This document shows positions 12,435 through 23,868 of a stretch of 64,000 nt of DNA, piece by piece. A program made the position numbers and the translations under genes. The DNA comes from Diplodia intermedia (lineage: Eukaryota; Ascomycota; Dothideomycetes; Botryosphaeriales; Botryosphaeriaceae): positions 28,844 through 92,843 of the forward strand of contig JAKEKT010000121.1 of the NCBI GenBank assembly GCA_021495925.1, read 5' to 3'. Position 1 is the stretch's first letter, and each line of letters opens with the position of its first letter. The notes beneath the pieces were generated by a model. That model was given only the letters and a program-made list of their open reading frames with translations. It was not told the DNA's origin and did no database searches.

Positions 12435-13225
12435 ATGGCAGCTCTCGGACGAAGACTATCCAAGGTACGTCGTCTTGCCCAACCATTGGCCGCGGCTCCA
12501 CTGACACTGTGCTCCAGCGCCTGAGCATGTTCTCCACCAAGCGCAGATCCACGGCCGAGTCGGTGGTGTCGTACTCGAGCCTGTCGACCTCGCTGTCCGA
12601 GGTGCCGGCTGAGAACAACGAGTGCTTCGACAAGGACCTCTGGCTCACGGCGCAGATGGACAAGAAAGACCCGCGGCTGGACCTCCCCCGCGGCGGGCTG
12701 CCCAAGCCGGACCAGGAGTGGTACGACGCGCTGGACGAGGACACGTCGACGTGGGCGCCCGACGTCTTCTACCGCGGCCTCGACATCTCGATCCGCGAGT
12801 ACCTGGAGGCCGAGGCGGACCTGGTGGAGCTCCTGCACGACGTGGACGAGGACGGGGTGCCGTGGTGCACCAAGGAGTGGACGTACACGGTGAGCGTGCG
12901 CACGCGCTACATCCACGACCGCCTGCGCGCGAGCTACGACTGGCTGAGCGACGAGGAGTGCCTGCAACGGCGCGGCGTGCCGTCGTGGTTCGTCGAGGAC
13001 GGGCTGAGCGGGTGGATGGAGAGCCGGGCCCGCCAGATGCGCGAGAACCCCGACTTCTGCAAGTACATCAGGACCGAGCCGCGGGCGTGGGTCGCCCGCA
13101 CCCAGGACAAGCGCATCGACTCCTTCCACGCCGACCTGGACGAGAAGCAGCAAGCACAGCAAGGCCTTCAGCGGTACCAGGACGTGCCCGACGCGCAGCT
13201 GAGCGAGAAGCATGACGAGTACTAG
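12435..13225 (+). CDS. hypothetical acidic protein, 245 aa
   Basis: Exon 1 (12435-12464) codes ten residues ending RRLSK. A 53-bp intron (GTACGT..CTCCAG) leads to exon 2 (12518-13225). The protein is soluble-looking, rich in Asp, Glu, Trp and Arg, without signal peptide or membrane segment. A Ser-rich start with basic sites (FSTKRRSTAESV) is followed by a folded-looking region with repeated Trp (DQEWYDALDEDTSTWAPDVF; EEYLEAE-like helix; ASYDWLSDEECLQRRGVPSWF). I do not recognise the family. The strong third-position GC bias, clean splice and upstream TATAAA support a real gene. The 280-codon ORF on the opposite strand is its shadow. Confidence 0.75.
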
Positions 13226-13528
13226 AGTGGGGTTCAGCGGAGCACCGGCTCCCCTTGGCACGTTTCGGCCAATCTATTTTGCTCACCATGCTCGAATCGA
13301 GATCCTTCCAGCTTGTGGGCATCCAGGCCCTTTTACCCGGCCTCGGGCCGGCTGGATCGCCATGGGCCTCCAAAAGCGCGCATGTGCACTGTCGACATCT
13401 CTGTTTGCCACAAGTGCAGAGCCTCTTCCATTTCTTTCCTATTTTGTACGCATTGCATACTGCAGCATATACCCTTTCAGACCACCATTCCTCGAGGACT
13501 CGATTACCTGCGAGGAAGTCATCGGTTG

Positions 13529-13556
13529 TCATCATCATCATCATCATCATCATCAT
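13529..13556 (+). repeat. (TCA)9 microsatellite
   Basis: Nine uninterrupted TCA units plus one base, non-coding, about 300 bp downstream of the hypothetical gene. Confidence 0.95.
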
Positions 13557-14600
13557 ACATGCATTTGCAGGGGACGGCCCATGGTGGCGGCATCCAGCGG
13601 AAAAATTCAGTGTTGTCCACGTTGGTTGGTCGGTTGGTTGGGGGCGCGATTCGCGCAGCGTCGGGTGGCGCCATTTTTGCCCTCTCCATTCCCGCCCATT
13701 CCTTTCCCTTTTTTTTTCTCGATTCCATTCCGTTGCGACGAGGGAGAGAAAAGCACTAGCCGGTCGTCCTTTTTTGCATGTGGGCTGCGGGAGTGGCTTG
13801 GGCCATCGGCCAGCCAACCAAAAAGTATTTCTGCATTGGTTCCGGGGATGGGTTCTTCAGCCTAGGATCGAGGCTTTGTTGGCTCTACTATTTCTTCTTC
13901 TTCTTGTACAGCCAGTATTATTATACCCCCCTACGAATACGATTCATGCAACCATCCAATCACGCGCTTCCTTCACTCTACTATACTTCCAGCACCTAAT
14001 CTCCGCAGCCGCATTGGTAGGGCGAGGGCAAGGTGAAACGGCGCCAAGTTACAGAGTCCGCGCGGCAAAAGAAATGACGACGGAAGCCTTCTATGGATGT
14101 CGTCGCAGCTCGACTGGAAATCTCAAGCAAGCCACTGCGCTCAGGCGTGCCGAGGCAAGTGGTTGTCGTTGCAAGCCGCCCATGTTTTGGAAATCGCCCG
14201 CGCCGATCTCCGCCGTGCTACGCCGCATTTATACATAGCAGCAACAGTTAGGCTGCACCGCCTCCCAGCCCACAACCCACACTTTTTACTTTTTGGCTCC
14301 GCCGTTCTTCGCAAAAATGTCCCGTATCTTTTTTCCCCTTCGTGTCAGCACGACGTCCGCCTTTTCTTCACGTGCTCCAGGACCCGCCACTGCTTGCTCG
14401 CATCTCGTATAAAGATAGGCCGCGGGATGCCGTTGACGCGTATGCTCGCGAATCCTTCACTTGCCCGTTTGGGACCATTCTGCCGCTGGGTTTTTTTGTG
14501 GGGAAGGCCGCACGTCATGCGTAGCATTGCTGGAAAACGAATCGTCCGTCTCACTCTCTCGTCATTGCGAGCTCGCTCGGTACGTCCGTGGTAGAGGAGC

Positions 14601-14634
14601 GGTGGTGGTGGTTGTTGTTGCTGCTGCTGCTGCA
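14601..14634 (+). repeat. compound GGT/TGT/TGC trinucleotide repeat
   Basis: GGT units pass into GTT and then CTG units over 34 bp, in non-coding sequence. Confidence 0.9.
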
Positions 14635-15110
14635 GGGCAAAGCAAGGGTCTGTCTTCCACGTAGCCATGTCCAAGCACCATCGAATCAGCATCCGCCTTC
14701 TCATGTACTCGAATCTCCGGTCAACATGTCATCGTGGCCGGACGTCCCTCCGCAGTTTGGTTGTCCCCACTGGCATGTTCCCACAACACGGCCCCGTACA
14801 AGTGATGCGGATGACGGTCTTGACGTCAGCACTTGTTGTGGTTCACGCATCCTTCCCGTCGAGCACGGACGGACAGAACGATAACAACACCGTTCATGAC
14901 ACGGGGAGGGAGGTGGAGTGGGGGTCGAGAGGGGCCGGCCCGCGGGGGCCTGGGCAGGCGATCAGTGGGGGCGAATACATCCGAAGGAGCTTTTACTGGA
15001 CCTCTTTAGTGCACAGCCGTGTTCTTCCACAGATGGGCGGATGATGTGCTTCGATGCCACGAAAAGAGGATGGAGTGGCATCCTCGCCTGAGCATTGACG
15101 GTGCAGCAGC

Positions 15111-15144
15111 CCAGCCATCCAGCCAGCCAACCAGCCAGCCAGCC
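15111..15144 (+). repeat. CCAG tetranucleotide repeat
   Basis: Imperfect tandem array of CCAG/CCAA/CCAT units, about eight copies, non-coding. Confidence 0.9.
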
Positions 15145-16127
15145 GGGATGTTCAGCCCCTCCGTGCCTCCATCAGCTCAGCCGCTTGATACCTAGCCGAC
15201 TCCCCACCACTTATCGGCTGAGAATAAAAAAAAGCCAGCCAGACCCACAGCCTAGACCCCCCGGTCGAGAACCAGGCAGCCTTGCCATTATTGTTCGCCT
15301 TCTCCGCCTTGCCATCTCTCCTCGCGAAAGAAGCGATCGCAGGAGATTCTGGTACCGTGGACGAGCTCTGCTGACACGACCACATCCGGGAATTGTAACG
15401 GACATTTGTAGCGGGGTTCGGTGGGGAATCGTGGCTTGATGAGCCAAGCACCTTTTTCTTCTTTTTCTTTTTTTGTTTGGGGTCGGTCTGGTTCCGAGGC
15501 TGAAACCGACCGTTTGGTACCGGTGGATGCGGCTATTATTGGTGGCGAGCTGATCGGAACGGGATTTCCCACATTTGGGCTCGGGAGAGTGCAGGAAGGA
15601 CGACTGTCTAAGTTACTGTACCGCGGTGATCAATGTTCTCACTCTCAACAGCTTCTGGCTATCGCGACATCTAGAGTTATATAAATTCATGGAGACAGTT
15701 GCCTCTGCCACAAACTTCATCATGGGTGCGGCTGAGGCACGAGGTAGTGCTTTGTGGCGGTAGTATGTCTACCATAGGATCAGCGTTTCCAACCCAGGAA
15801 GTTGGTTGGAATTCACTGTGCTGGCAAGGCGTGTTCGACCAATTTTTCATAGTACGGGATGGCCAAGGTTTCCGAGCTGCCTTTGAGATGTGAGGCTGGC
15901 TCGCCGGTCACAGAACGCTGGCACAAGCCAGCCCGTTGGTGCTCTACTACGCCTGGTCACACAGATCGAGGATCAGTCCTTATGCCGTACATCTGACTCA
16001 GGCATGAGGCTTGTTTCATGAATGCATCTGAGTTGTACAAAGGGCGAATTTGGATGTCGCCGTACGTCAGTGTGTGCTATAGGTTCATCCGGTCCGGAAC
16101 CCCAATAATCTTTACTAATGAGTCCTG

Positions 16128-16500
16128 TCAGGTCATCGGGTAGGACATTGGATAGTCTTTAAGCCTTGATCGTGACACTTCGTGGCTGAGTAACCCTCGA
16201 CACGTTGCTTCAAGTCGCTGGAAAGAAGTGAGGTTTATCTGACATTGCAAATCTTCTCTAATATATGAAGTATCAGCAAGCTGATCCAAAAAGTCATAGA
16301 CGAAGTGAAGGAAGCTCCTAGGCGTATCAAGCACCAGGAGAACAGCCTTCTGCTTCTTCTTTCTATCATTTAACTGCTCAAACGTAGCGTTGTGTCCTGT
16401 ACCGAGGATATCCAGCCATACCTCGGAACAACAGAACAAAACATCAAGTGTTTGCGCAGTATCTTGGCAAAAAACTCCCGTTACCTCCAGAGTCAGTCAA
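16128..16500 (-). pseudogene. possible relic of an unidentified gene
   Basis: The minus strand is open for about 120 codons with ordinary protein composition (for example KKKQKAVLLVLDTPRSFLHF and VYDFLDQLADTSYIREDLQC) but no ATG at a sensible place and no recognisable domain. Just beyond it on the plus strand (about 16515-16690) lies another protein-like stretch (QAEERVRLALKSLEADKENL) broken by a TAG. The surroundings are AT-richer than the rest of the window. I read this as a decayed insertion or degenerate gene. Chance ORFs cannot be excluded. Confidence 0.2.
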
Positions 16501-17024
16501 TCGCAAGATTTAGAGAGCTTTCAGGATCATTCAAGCCGAGGAACGAGTACGGTTAGCTCTCAAGTCTCTCGAAGCCGATAAAGAAAATTTAACACTCTCT
16601 CTCGTCTGGAAGAACGGGATCACCTTGTAGGAAGCCTATGAAATAGTGGGATGGCTGACTGAAGATTTGAAGATGAGCCAGGGCCAGGTAAATCCGATCG
16701 AGGGTAGAAACCAGTTGAGTAAATAATTTTAGTCGCTGAATTTGAATAGAGAGCGAACACGGAAGCTCGAATGACGGATCCTACTTCTGGCTGATGGCCA
16801 GCCGAGTCAACGGGCGAGCAATTGTCAGGGTCAGGGTTAATTGGTTCAGATCGATTACCTGTTTTCTGAATGAAATAAACGACTCTATGAATATTGTACG
16901 ATTCATTGTCCCCCTGTTAAAAAAAAAATCAGTGCCGGGCTGAGTCTCCCCGTGTTTCTTGATCAATCCTTAACATCTGTGGTCTTGGGAAGTACAAGTG
17001 GTGCACGTACTTTGGCATCACATA

Positions 17025-17262
17025 GGTGGTGGACTTTGAATATGATTACCTAATCATTGTTCAACTTCGAACGTAGTGCCATGAATACAGGTCGGCCTAC
17101 CATCGGCGATGTGAAAGCAGTTCGGCCTACCATCGGCGATAAGGGCGGGTGGTGGAGTTTGAATGCGATCTTATGTAAGCGAGGATCAAAGTCCGCCATG
17201 GCAGAGTTTGATGGATTGATTAAAGTCCATCACTATTGGAAACATATTCGAAATCCACCACT
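17025..17262. mobile_element. TA-flanked inverted-repeat element (MITE-like, Tc1/mariner type)
   Basis: The left end GGTGGTGGACTTTGAATATG (from 17025) and the reverse complement of the right end, AGTGGTGGATTTCGAATATG (from 17262), agree at 17 of these 20 positions, and all three differences are transitions. Both ends are flanked directly by TA (17023-17024 and 17263-17264), as for Tc1/mariner-type target duplication. The interior has no ORF of note. A third, degenerate copy of the end motif lies at about 17147-17168 and a 19-bp direct repeat at 17092-17140. The 238-bp size fits a non-autonomous miniature element. Transition-only mismatches would fit RIP, which is inference. Confidence 0.65.
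17092..17140 (+). repeat. 19-bp direct repeat, 30-bp period
   Basis: TCGGCCTACCATCGGCGAT occurs at 17092-17110 and again identically at 17122-17140, inside the inverted-repeat element. Confidence 0.95.
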
Positions 17263-17468
17263 TATATTTAGACGGCAATGCTAAAGCAAGGGATTCGTAC
17301 AATCTCATTCGTGAATTGAAACTTGTTAATCCAATACAAACATGGAACGCCGTGCAATGCTAACACGATTCCTCATCTGTATAAGAATCGAGACAAGAAA
17401 TCGAGATGAAGGCAAGGAAAATGACCTCACCCTAGCCCTCACCTCTTAGGGAGTAGTTCTGATTCCTC

Positions 17469-19279
17469 TCAACCCGTCAACCTCTGCCTTTCCTCATTCT
17501 TACCATCCGCCCTTCCGCCATCCTGAGAATCCAACTCATCATCACTCCACTTGTCGTCGTCACCAACCGCAAAAATCGTGTCCCCGTCAAGACTTTCCCT
17601 GGGCAGGTTCGACGGTCTCTGAGGTTTAGGCGCCGGGAGGGGAGACTCGGTACGATCAGGGCCACCGCCATAGCCGCCGCGGGTGGGAGCAGGATCGTAG
17701 GCGGGTGGGTCGTTTGGTCCACGCTCTTCGTCGTCCAGGGAATCGCGGAGGGAGGCGATCTCGAACCCTTCGTCGTCTTGTGCAAGCTTCATCAGGGTTA
17801 CTATTGTTTGCTCTTCGTTTGGGACCAAATATGTAGCAACTTACCTCGTCACTCATGGCGAAGCGGCGGTTGTTCGCCGTTGGTCTCCAGAGATAGGCAA
17901 CGAAGCACACATCGCCGAGGTAGACCAAGTTGAGCCAGCCGTCCAACACGAACCAACGGAACTGCCAGTGAGTAGGAGCAAAATCCGGATCGCCGGCGCC
18001 GGCAAACGCGAAAGAGTTGAAGAAAAAGAAACCGAAGATGACCAGAATACTGCCAAGAATGCACCACCAGAGTCTCTTGTACATGAGGAACTTGACACGC
18101 TGCTTGCGGTCGACAAGATCCTTCATAGTCAAGTTTAGGGAGTTAAGAGTCCATATGTAGAAGGCCGTGAGAGTTGCTGAAAGAGGCAGGATGACCAGGA
18201 GGACCAGCGGACCAGCATCGTCAGGGCGGATCGTCAACGAAGCAATGGCATATACCACACCGAAGACGAAGTGTGCCACGGCGAGCCAGCGGACATAGAC
18301 CATAGTCTTCCCCAGCGTGTGTTTGACCACACCGTAACCCATGCAAACAATGAGAAGTAGGAAGAAGGAAAATGAGTTCCGGCCCGCATTAAGGATAGAC
18401 ACAACGATCATGAAGATCTTGTTTCCAGTGTTGTTGCCATAACGGTTCTGGTAGTCGTAAAACCCCCAGGTCATGAGCATTTCCACAACCAGGAATACGA
18501 TAATGGCGGTGATGTAGTTCTGAACGGCCAGGATATCGGTGCGGTGCTGGAAGTAGAGGAAGCCCCAGAATATGCCAACGACTGCGTAGACAATGGCCAT
18601 GCCTCCGTAAAAAGGCAGCTTCGCAATCTGAGCAGCTGGAAGCTCGCCATATGCGTTCCTGAACTCGGCGATGGCACTGTACTCCTGTCCCTCCGGGGCA
18701 AAGGTCTCGACGCAGTAGTATCCAGTCTTTTCAATGGGGTAGTTCACGGCCAGACGGTTCTTCTGCGCAATGTGGATAGCCTCGGTGCGAATGACGCGCT
18801 TGGATGACTTCTCGGCGTCGTCGGCAATGATAAACTCGCCGAGATGGGTAGTGTTGCAGAAATTCTGGGCCACGGCGTCATCGTCGCAGATGTATTTCCT
18901 CTGGCATCAAAGTCAGCACCCGCTTCGTTGGACGCTCCCTGGTGCAACTCACATCCATGTAGTCCGCATCCGAGGGCTTGCCTAGCAAGTCCTTGTCCAG
19001 CCATTCGAAGACGAGGAGGCTGACAACGGGGTCTTCTCCCTTCTCGGCGGCGATATTGTCCTTGGGAAACATGACGAGGATGAAGGGGTCGACGCTGCCG
19101 CCCCAGGACTTCTTGCTGTACATTCCCGAACATTGCTGGCGGTTCTCATCGGTTTGGTCCTACGCGGAGTCAGCAGGGATCGCGAGCGATTGAGCCAGGC
19201 CGCGGCATACAAGCTTGATTTCGATAGCATTAGCAAGCAGCGCTGAGCACAGCAGCAGGAGGGCGTGCGCCCATTTCAT
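17469..19279 (-). CDS. ptm1: PTM1-like GOST-family seven-transmembrane protein
   Basis: Four exons, 19279-19211, 19159-18953, 18900-17845 and 17786-17469, with introns of 51, 52 and 58 bp and all joins in phase 0, give 549 aa. A signal peptide (MKWAHALLLLCSALLANA) leads into a lumenal domain with QCSGMYSKKSWGGSVDPFI, typical of the Lung-7-TM-R / PTM1 family. Seven hydrophobic segments follow from about residue 160 (KLPFYGGMAIVYAVVGIFWG onward), then a Pro/Asp-rich cytosolic tail with LAQDDEGFEIASLRDSLDDE. Relatives (yeast Ptm1, animal GPR107/108) are Golgi or post-Golgi proteins implicated in membrane trafficking. The last acceptor (GATGAAG) was chosen because it keeps the frame and restores the DELAQDDEGFEI segment. 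Divergent from ncs2. Confidence 0.92.
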
Positions 19280-19617
19280 GGTTGCGGTCGGCCGGGCTGA
19301 AGGCTACAATAGGCGGGAGTCGATGGAAGCGGGGCCGGGGGCGAGCGGGATCGCAGGAGCTGGACGGGAGGAGTGGCGCGGCCACAGTTCACATACCGCG
19401 ATGGGCGCAGCTTCGAAGGGGTGTCGTTGGTGGAATGTGGTTCGGAGTAGCAATCCGCGTAAGCCTGATGCTGGACGTGCGCGCAAGCTGTCCGTTGCGC
19501 GCGCCGCAAATCCCCCGGCCCGCCAAGCTCCGTCCCGCCTCGCCTGCCGCAGGGACGCTGTCTGAATTTATTCTCCACCACCCCGTCATCCGCCTCGTCA
19601 CTCTTCTCTGCCCCACT
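19280..19617. promoter_or_regulatory. bidirectional promoter region, ptm1 / ncs2
   Basis: 338 bp separate the two start codons, so both genes must share or split this promoter. No canonical TATA seen. Long ORFs here are shadows. Confidence 0.5.
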
Positions 19618-20827
19618 ATGCCCGGCAAGCACGTCGACAGCGACCCTGCAGCCACCGGCCGGCCGTGCCAGAGATGCCGCATTTCTGAGGCCTCAATCAT
19701 CGTGCGCACGGAGCCGCTCTGCAGGTGCGCAGCTCTGACGGCGCTGCAGGCTGCTTGGCTTACTCTTTGCTAGGGACTGCTTCGTAAAGTACGTGAACAC
19801 CAAGGCCATCAAGCGCATGGAATCGTATGCCTACTACGTCAAGAACCGCTCCGCCAACGAAGAACGAAAGCTGCTCCTCCCCGTCTCGTTCGGCGTATCC
19901 TCCGTTACACTGCTTTACCTTCTAGACGAACACTTGAAGAGGCAGACAGCCAAGACTGGCCGCACTGGCTACGCGCTGCACGTCTTGTTCGTAGACACCG
20001 CCGCGGTTGAGAGGGACGTTCCGGGGGTAGGCACGCTCGAGAAGCTAAAGGAAGTTTTTCCTGGCCATGAATACAGTAGTGTCGCGCTCGCCGACATATT
20101 CGAGAACAGCGACGCCAAGGAAGTGCTGCAGGCGATCCCTGAAGCGGCGTCTGCAGACATCTCAGGCGAGGCTGAAACGGCGCAGGAGAGACTGGAGCGC
20201 CTGATCCTTTCTCTGCCCTCCGCTACCTCACGGTCCGACGTTATTACAATACTCAAAAACAGGGTCATCGTAAACTTTGCGCAGAACCACGGTTGCAAGG
20301 GTATACTGTGGGGCGATAGTACCACAAAGATTGCGGAGAAGACACTAGCCGAGACGGCCAAAGGGCGCGGCTTCTCGCTGCCATGGCAGGTATCGGACGG
20401 CATGTCCCCCTACGGCATCGTCTTCAATTACCCGGTCCGCGATCTGCTGAAGAAAGAATTGGTCGCTCATGCCCAGCTCACTGATCCACCGTTGACTGGC
20501 TTGATCCACGAGGAGAAGCCAACGCAGGTCTCAGCCAGCGCGAAGAATACCACCATCGATGACTTGATGAAGCAGTATTTCGAATCTGTGGAGCGGGACT
20601 ACCCGAGTATCGTGGCGAACGTCGTTCGCACATCAAGCAAGCTTGAGCCCGCCACCACAGTGGATGACAGATGCCAGGCGTGCAACATGCCGGTAGCCGG
20701 AGCACGATTTGGCATCCATGGCTGGGGCGGCGACCAACAGGACGCGGCATCTATGCAAGCGGAGGGGGGACGTCTCTGTTACGGCTGCACAAGAGCTGCG
20801 CCGCAATCGGCAAGCTTGTTTCCTTGA
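19618..20827 (+). CDS. ncs2: cytoplasmic tRNA 2-thiolation protein 2 (Ncs2/Ctu2)
   Basis: Exon 1 (19618-19724) and exon 2 (19774-20827), with a 49-bp intron that splits an Arg codon, give 386 aa. The join restores the second half of an N-terminal zinc pair (CQRCR .. LCRDCF). The body has SFGVSSVTLLYLL in place of the PP-loop found in Ncs6/Ctu1, plus NFAQNHGCKGILWGDSTTKI. The C-terminus has a second cysteine set (CQAC .. CYGC). With Ncs6 it thiolates U34 of Lys, Glu and Gln tRNAs in the urmylation pathway. Length matches the family. The last residues after CYGC (TRAAPQSASLFP) are not clearly conserved, so a small 3' splice difference is possible. Confidence 0.92.
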
Positions 20828-21377
20828 GGCACAGTACGCTGGTGGTTACGAGTCATTTGCAGACAGCGATAACTTCGAAGCGCTCAAAGTTCAGCCGACG
20901 ATGATTGTGGTGCTGGCTGAATGCGGCACGGTGTTGGGCGGTTCCAGGCGACGCGCCAGCGCCCGCTCCGCATTGGCGAGGCCGGCGCTTACAGATGCCC
21001 ACATGCAAGTGGAGCTGCCTTCACAACCACGGCGCTTAACGGCCCCTATGCTTCTTCAGGCAATTAATGTTTGCAAGATCCAACCTCTTCAGGAACGGCC
21101 CCCTAAAAACGGCCATGCCGTCCCTGCTTGATCCAATGGCAAGCGCCATCACGCCGCGCAGATCACTCGGCAACGGGGGACACCAATGGCACAGCGTAAC
21201 GCTTGAATCTTCGCTGGCATCGCTCTAGCAAACGTTTCAGAATCTCAAAGAGAAGCGGCGGTTGCGCGACGTCGGCTGGCTGTTTGTGCTTAAAGCTCAC
21301 GGCCCCAGTTGCTTGCGCATTGCAGGAGCAGGGTGCATGCTGCGCATGTTTAATTTCTGTTTCGCTCTCTGCCTCTA
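20828..21377. other. spacer, 550 bp
   Basis: 3' region of ncs2 and promoter of the next membrane-protein gene. Nothing further recognised. Confidence 0.4.
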
Positions 21378-23359
21378 ATGTCTACTCTCCTTGTGACGTA
21401 TCTCCTTCTCCGGCAAAGCCATGCTTTGCCTGTCATTGTCGTTAAACAGCAGTCGGACAATGTTTCTTCTACCGCCCAGCCAGCGTGGGTGTCTCCTCCA
21501 AACGTACGCGGGACGTATGATTTGATCCTGGGCTGCCTGGCCACTTCGTTTCTGTCCGCCTGGATCGCGTGGCACCCCAACTTCAAGCTCGGAAATTCAC
21601 CAGTCAGGTCTTTCTTCGAGCGCCTGCTGTGGATCGCAGCTGTCATAGCTGCCCCCGAAATCATTCTCTTTTCTGCTTGGGAGCAGAGATGCACTGCACG
21701 AAAGCTCCAGGGGGAGATCAACCAGCTGGGTCAACGAGCATACGATGCCGAAGACATTGACTCGGCCGTGCGTTCCTATGAGGAGCATCTCCATGACAAA
21801 GTGAGTTCATTGTCCACACCGGAAAAGAAATTGGCAACTAACAGCTTCTTCAGGGGATGTCCATCCTGAAGCCCTCCCACATGCCTCGACGGCTCTCAGC
21901 TCCAGTCACCACCGCCCCTAGTCTCTCCGCAGCATCACTGCGGTCTTTCAACGCCTTATCTCAGCCCGCATTTGGCTACCCCTCACCAAGCATTTATTCT
22001 CACTCAGACAGCCGCTCCGAAACCATGGTCTCAACCCATTCCGCGCACTCCCGAACCCCGAGCCGGGGTTCTGCATCACAAACTACCAAGACTGTCTTCT
22101 CCCCTTGGACCCTCAATGATGCATTCTTAGCGGTCTCCGGTGGTCTTACTGTCGACTCGTCCAGCTTCTGGACAACCGACACCCTTACCTTCACCCCCGC
22201 CGGGATACTCGAGCTCGCCCGCGCCGGCCTCCTTCCCCCCACCCGTCCCTCAACCGTCCCCGACAAAAGTAAACGCGACAGCATTGCCATATTCCTCGTC
22301 GTCATCCAATGCCTCTGGTTCACCGCGCAATTCCTCGCCCGCCTCTCCCACCGCCTCCCCGTCACGCTCCTCGAAATCACCACCCTCACCCACCTCCTCT
22401 GCACCCTCGCCATCGCCGGCACCTGGGCCCGCAAACCCTGGAACGCAGCCAGCAACACCGCGCCGCCCCTCGCCTGCTCCTCCCACGAGCGCCAGACCGA
22501 CCTCGCCGCCCTCTTCGCCATCGACCCGCACCTCTCCCACACGCTCAACCGCGACAAGAACCGCCTCGTCTACCCGATCGACATCACCGAAGCGACCGAA
22601 GCCCTCACCAACGCCACCTTCTCCCCAAAGACGACCACGTCCCGCAGGGCGAAGCGCACGTCGGCGTGGCAGCTCAGCGAAGAAGGCCACGCCAAGGTCG
22701 CCGAGCTCCACTCGCGCGCCTGCCGCGCGCTGGAGCACCTGCGCCGCCGCCACCGCGCCCTCGTCATCGGCAGCCACGTCGGCCAGAGCCCGCCGCCGCC
22801 CAGCCTGCGCTTCGTCGAGCCCCACGTCGTCGGCGCCGGCGGGAGGAGCGAGTGGAGGGTCGAGGGGCGGGATGCCCTGATGATGCTGGGGCGGCAAGGA
22901 GGAGGAGAGGGAGAAGGAGAAGACGCCGGCTCCACTCGCCGCCGCGCCCTCTTCGTCGTTGCACCGGCTGCCGTGGCTGCGGCGCTGCTGGGCGCCGTGG
23001 TGCTGGGCGTGTCGTGCGTGTCTCCTTCTGATGCTGCTGCCGGCTTCTTTCCGACGGACCTCGAGAAGGTGGTCTGGAGGGCTGCGGGGATCGTCGTCGT
23101 GGGCGTTGCCGTTGCCGCGGCGGCGTTTGCGGGTGCGTCGCGTCGGTGTGCGGCGGGAAGAGGGGCGGCAGGTGGTGGTGGTGGTGGTTCGACGGCGTGG
23201 AAGCGGCGAGCTGTCTGCGCGGCCGGCGGGATCCTGGGTGCGCTGTACGTGGCTGCCAAGCTGTATCTGCTGGTCGAGGCGTTTGCGAGTTTGAGGGCGC
23301 CGCCGCAGGGGACGTACGAGGACGTGGCGGGCGTGCGGTGGGTGCCGCATGTGGGGTGA
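21378..23359 (+). CDS. fungal multi-pass membrane protein, function unknown
   Basis: Exons 21378-21800 and 21854-23359 (53-bp intron, GTGAGT..TTCAG) give 642 aa. The N-terminus resembles a signal peptide or first membrane helix. It is followed by the pattern of a common Pezizomycotina family: PNVRGTYDLILGCLATSFLS then WIAWHPNFKLGN, a helix with APEIILFSAWEQR, a Ser-rich loop, LNDAFLAVSGGLTVDSSSF and FTPAGILELARAGLLP. Further hydrophobic segments occur at about 290-350 and 490-620, one flanked by a (GGT)n-encoded Gly run. Members are often annotated only as integral membrane proteins and no biochemical role is known to me. The second half is very GC-rich, producing the long antisense ORFs over it. 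Confidence 0.85.
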
Positions 23360-23868
23360 TTGATGATCACGATGTGTAAACGCGTTTCCTTTTTTTCTTC
23401 CTGTTTTTCGGTGGAATGGGAGGGTACATATGGAAGCGACGGATTACGGAGGATTCTTGAGCCTTGGGTGAACATCTGGAGCAGTTGGGTCATTCATGCA
23501 GTGATGCAGCGAAACACTATCGGGTGGGGGGAGTTGGCTCGTTCATCAGGACGTAAATGTGCGAATGAGTTACGCAATTCCATATCAATGTTTTGCCAAC
23601 GTTGACTCCTGTGGTGTCTTGATTGGCTGTGCGTCCAATCTTTTGTGGCCTTCTGAATACTAATTAGATTTTTAGGGTGGTATCATCTATAACCCAAAGA
23701 GTACGCAAGAGTCAAAATCCGCTAAAGTTGCCTACCCCCGACTTGAAGGAAAAACAGAGGAAACGCCAATGCCGGCCCGCCAGTCGTCGTGCGCTACGAT
23801 TACAAAAGGGGTATACAGTCATGAACAATTTCAACCAACGCTAAGAGACGCAATGGAGGCAGGGCCCT
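23360..23868. other. convergent 3' spacer
   Basis: About 510 bp between two converging genes. AT-richer, no gene. Confidence 0.4.

Larger units (their letters stand above)
13226..17468. other. gene-poor spacer, 4.2 kb, with microsatellites and transposon remains
   Basis: This is the largest gap in the window. It contains three microsatellites (13529, 14601 and 15111), a CRE-like TGACGTCA at 14821-14828 with no gene nearby, an AT-richer stretch from about 15.6 to 17.4 kb with relic reading frames at 16.1-16.7 kb, and a 238-bp inverted-repeat element at 17.0 kb. No intact gene is supported. Confidence 0.45.

Noticed and set aside
13529..15144. short repeats considered as CRISPR-like or telomeric
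   Set aside because: They are simple microsatellites without spacers or TTAGGG units; the organism is a eukaryote.
22250..23350. 366-codon minus-strand ORF over the multi-pass membrane protein
   Set aside because: Arg/Glu/Gly-rich shadow; the sense strand has hydrophobic helices and a family pattern.
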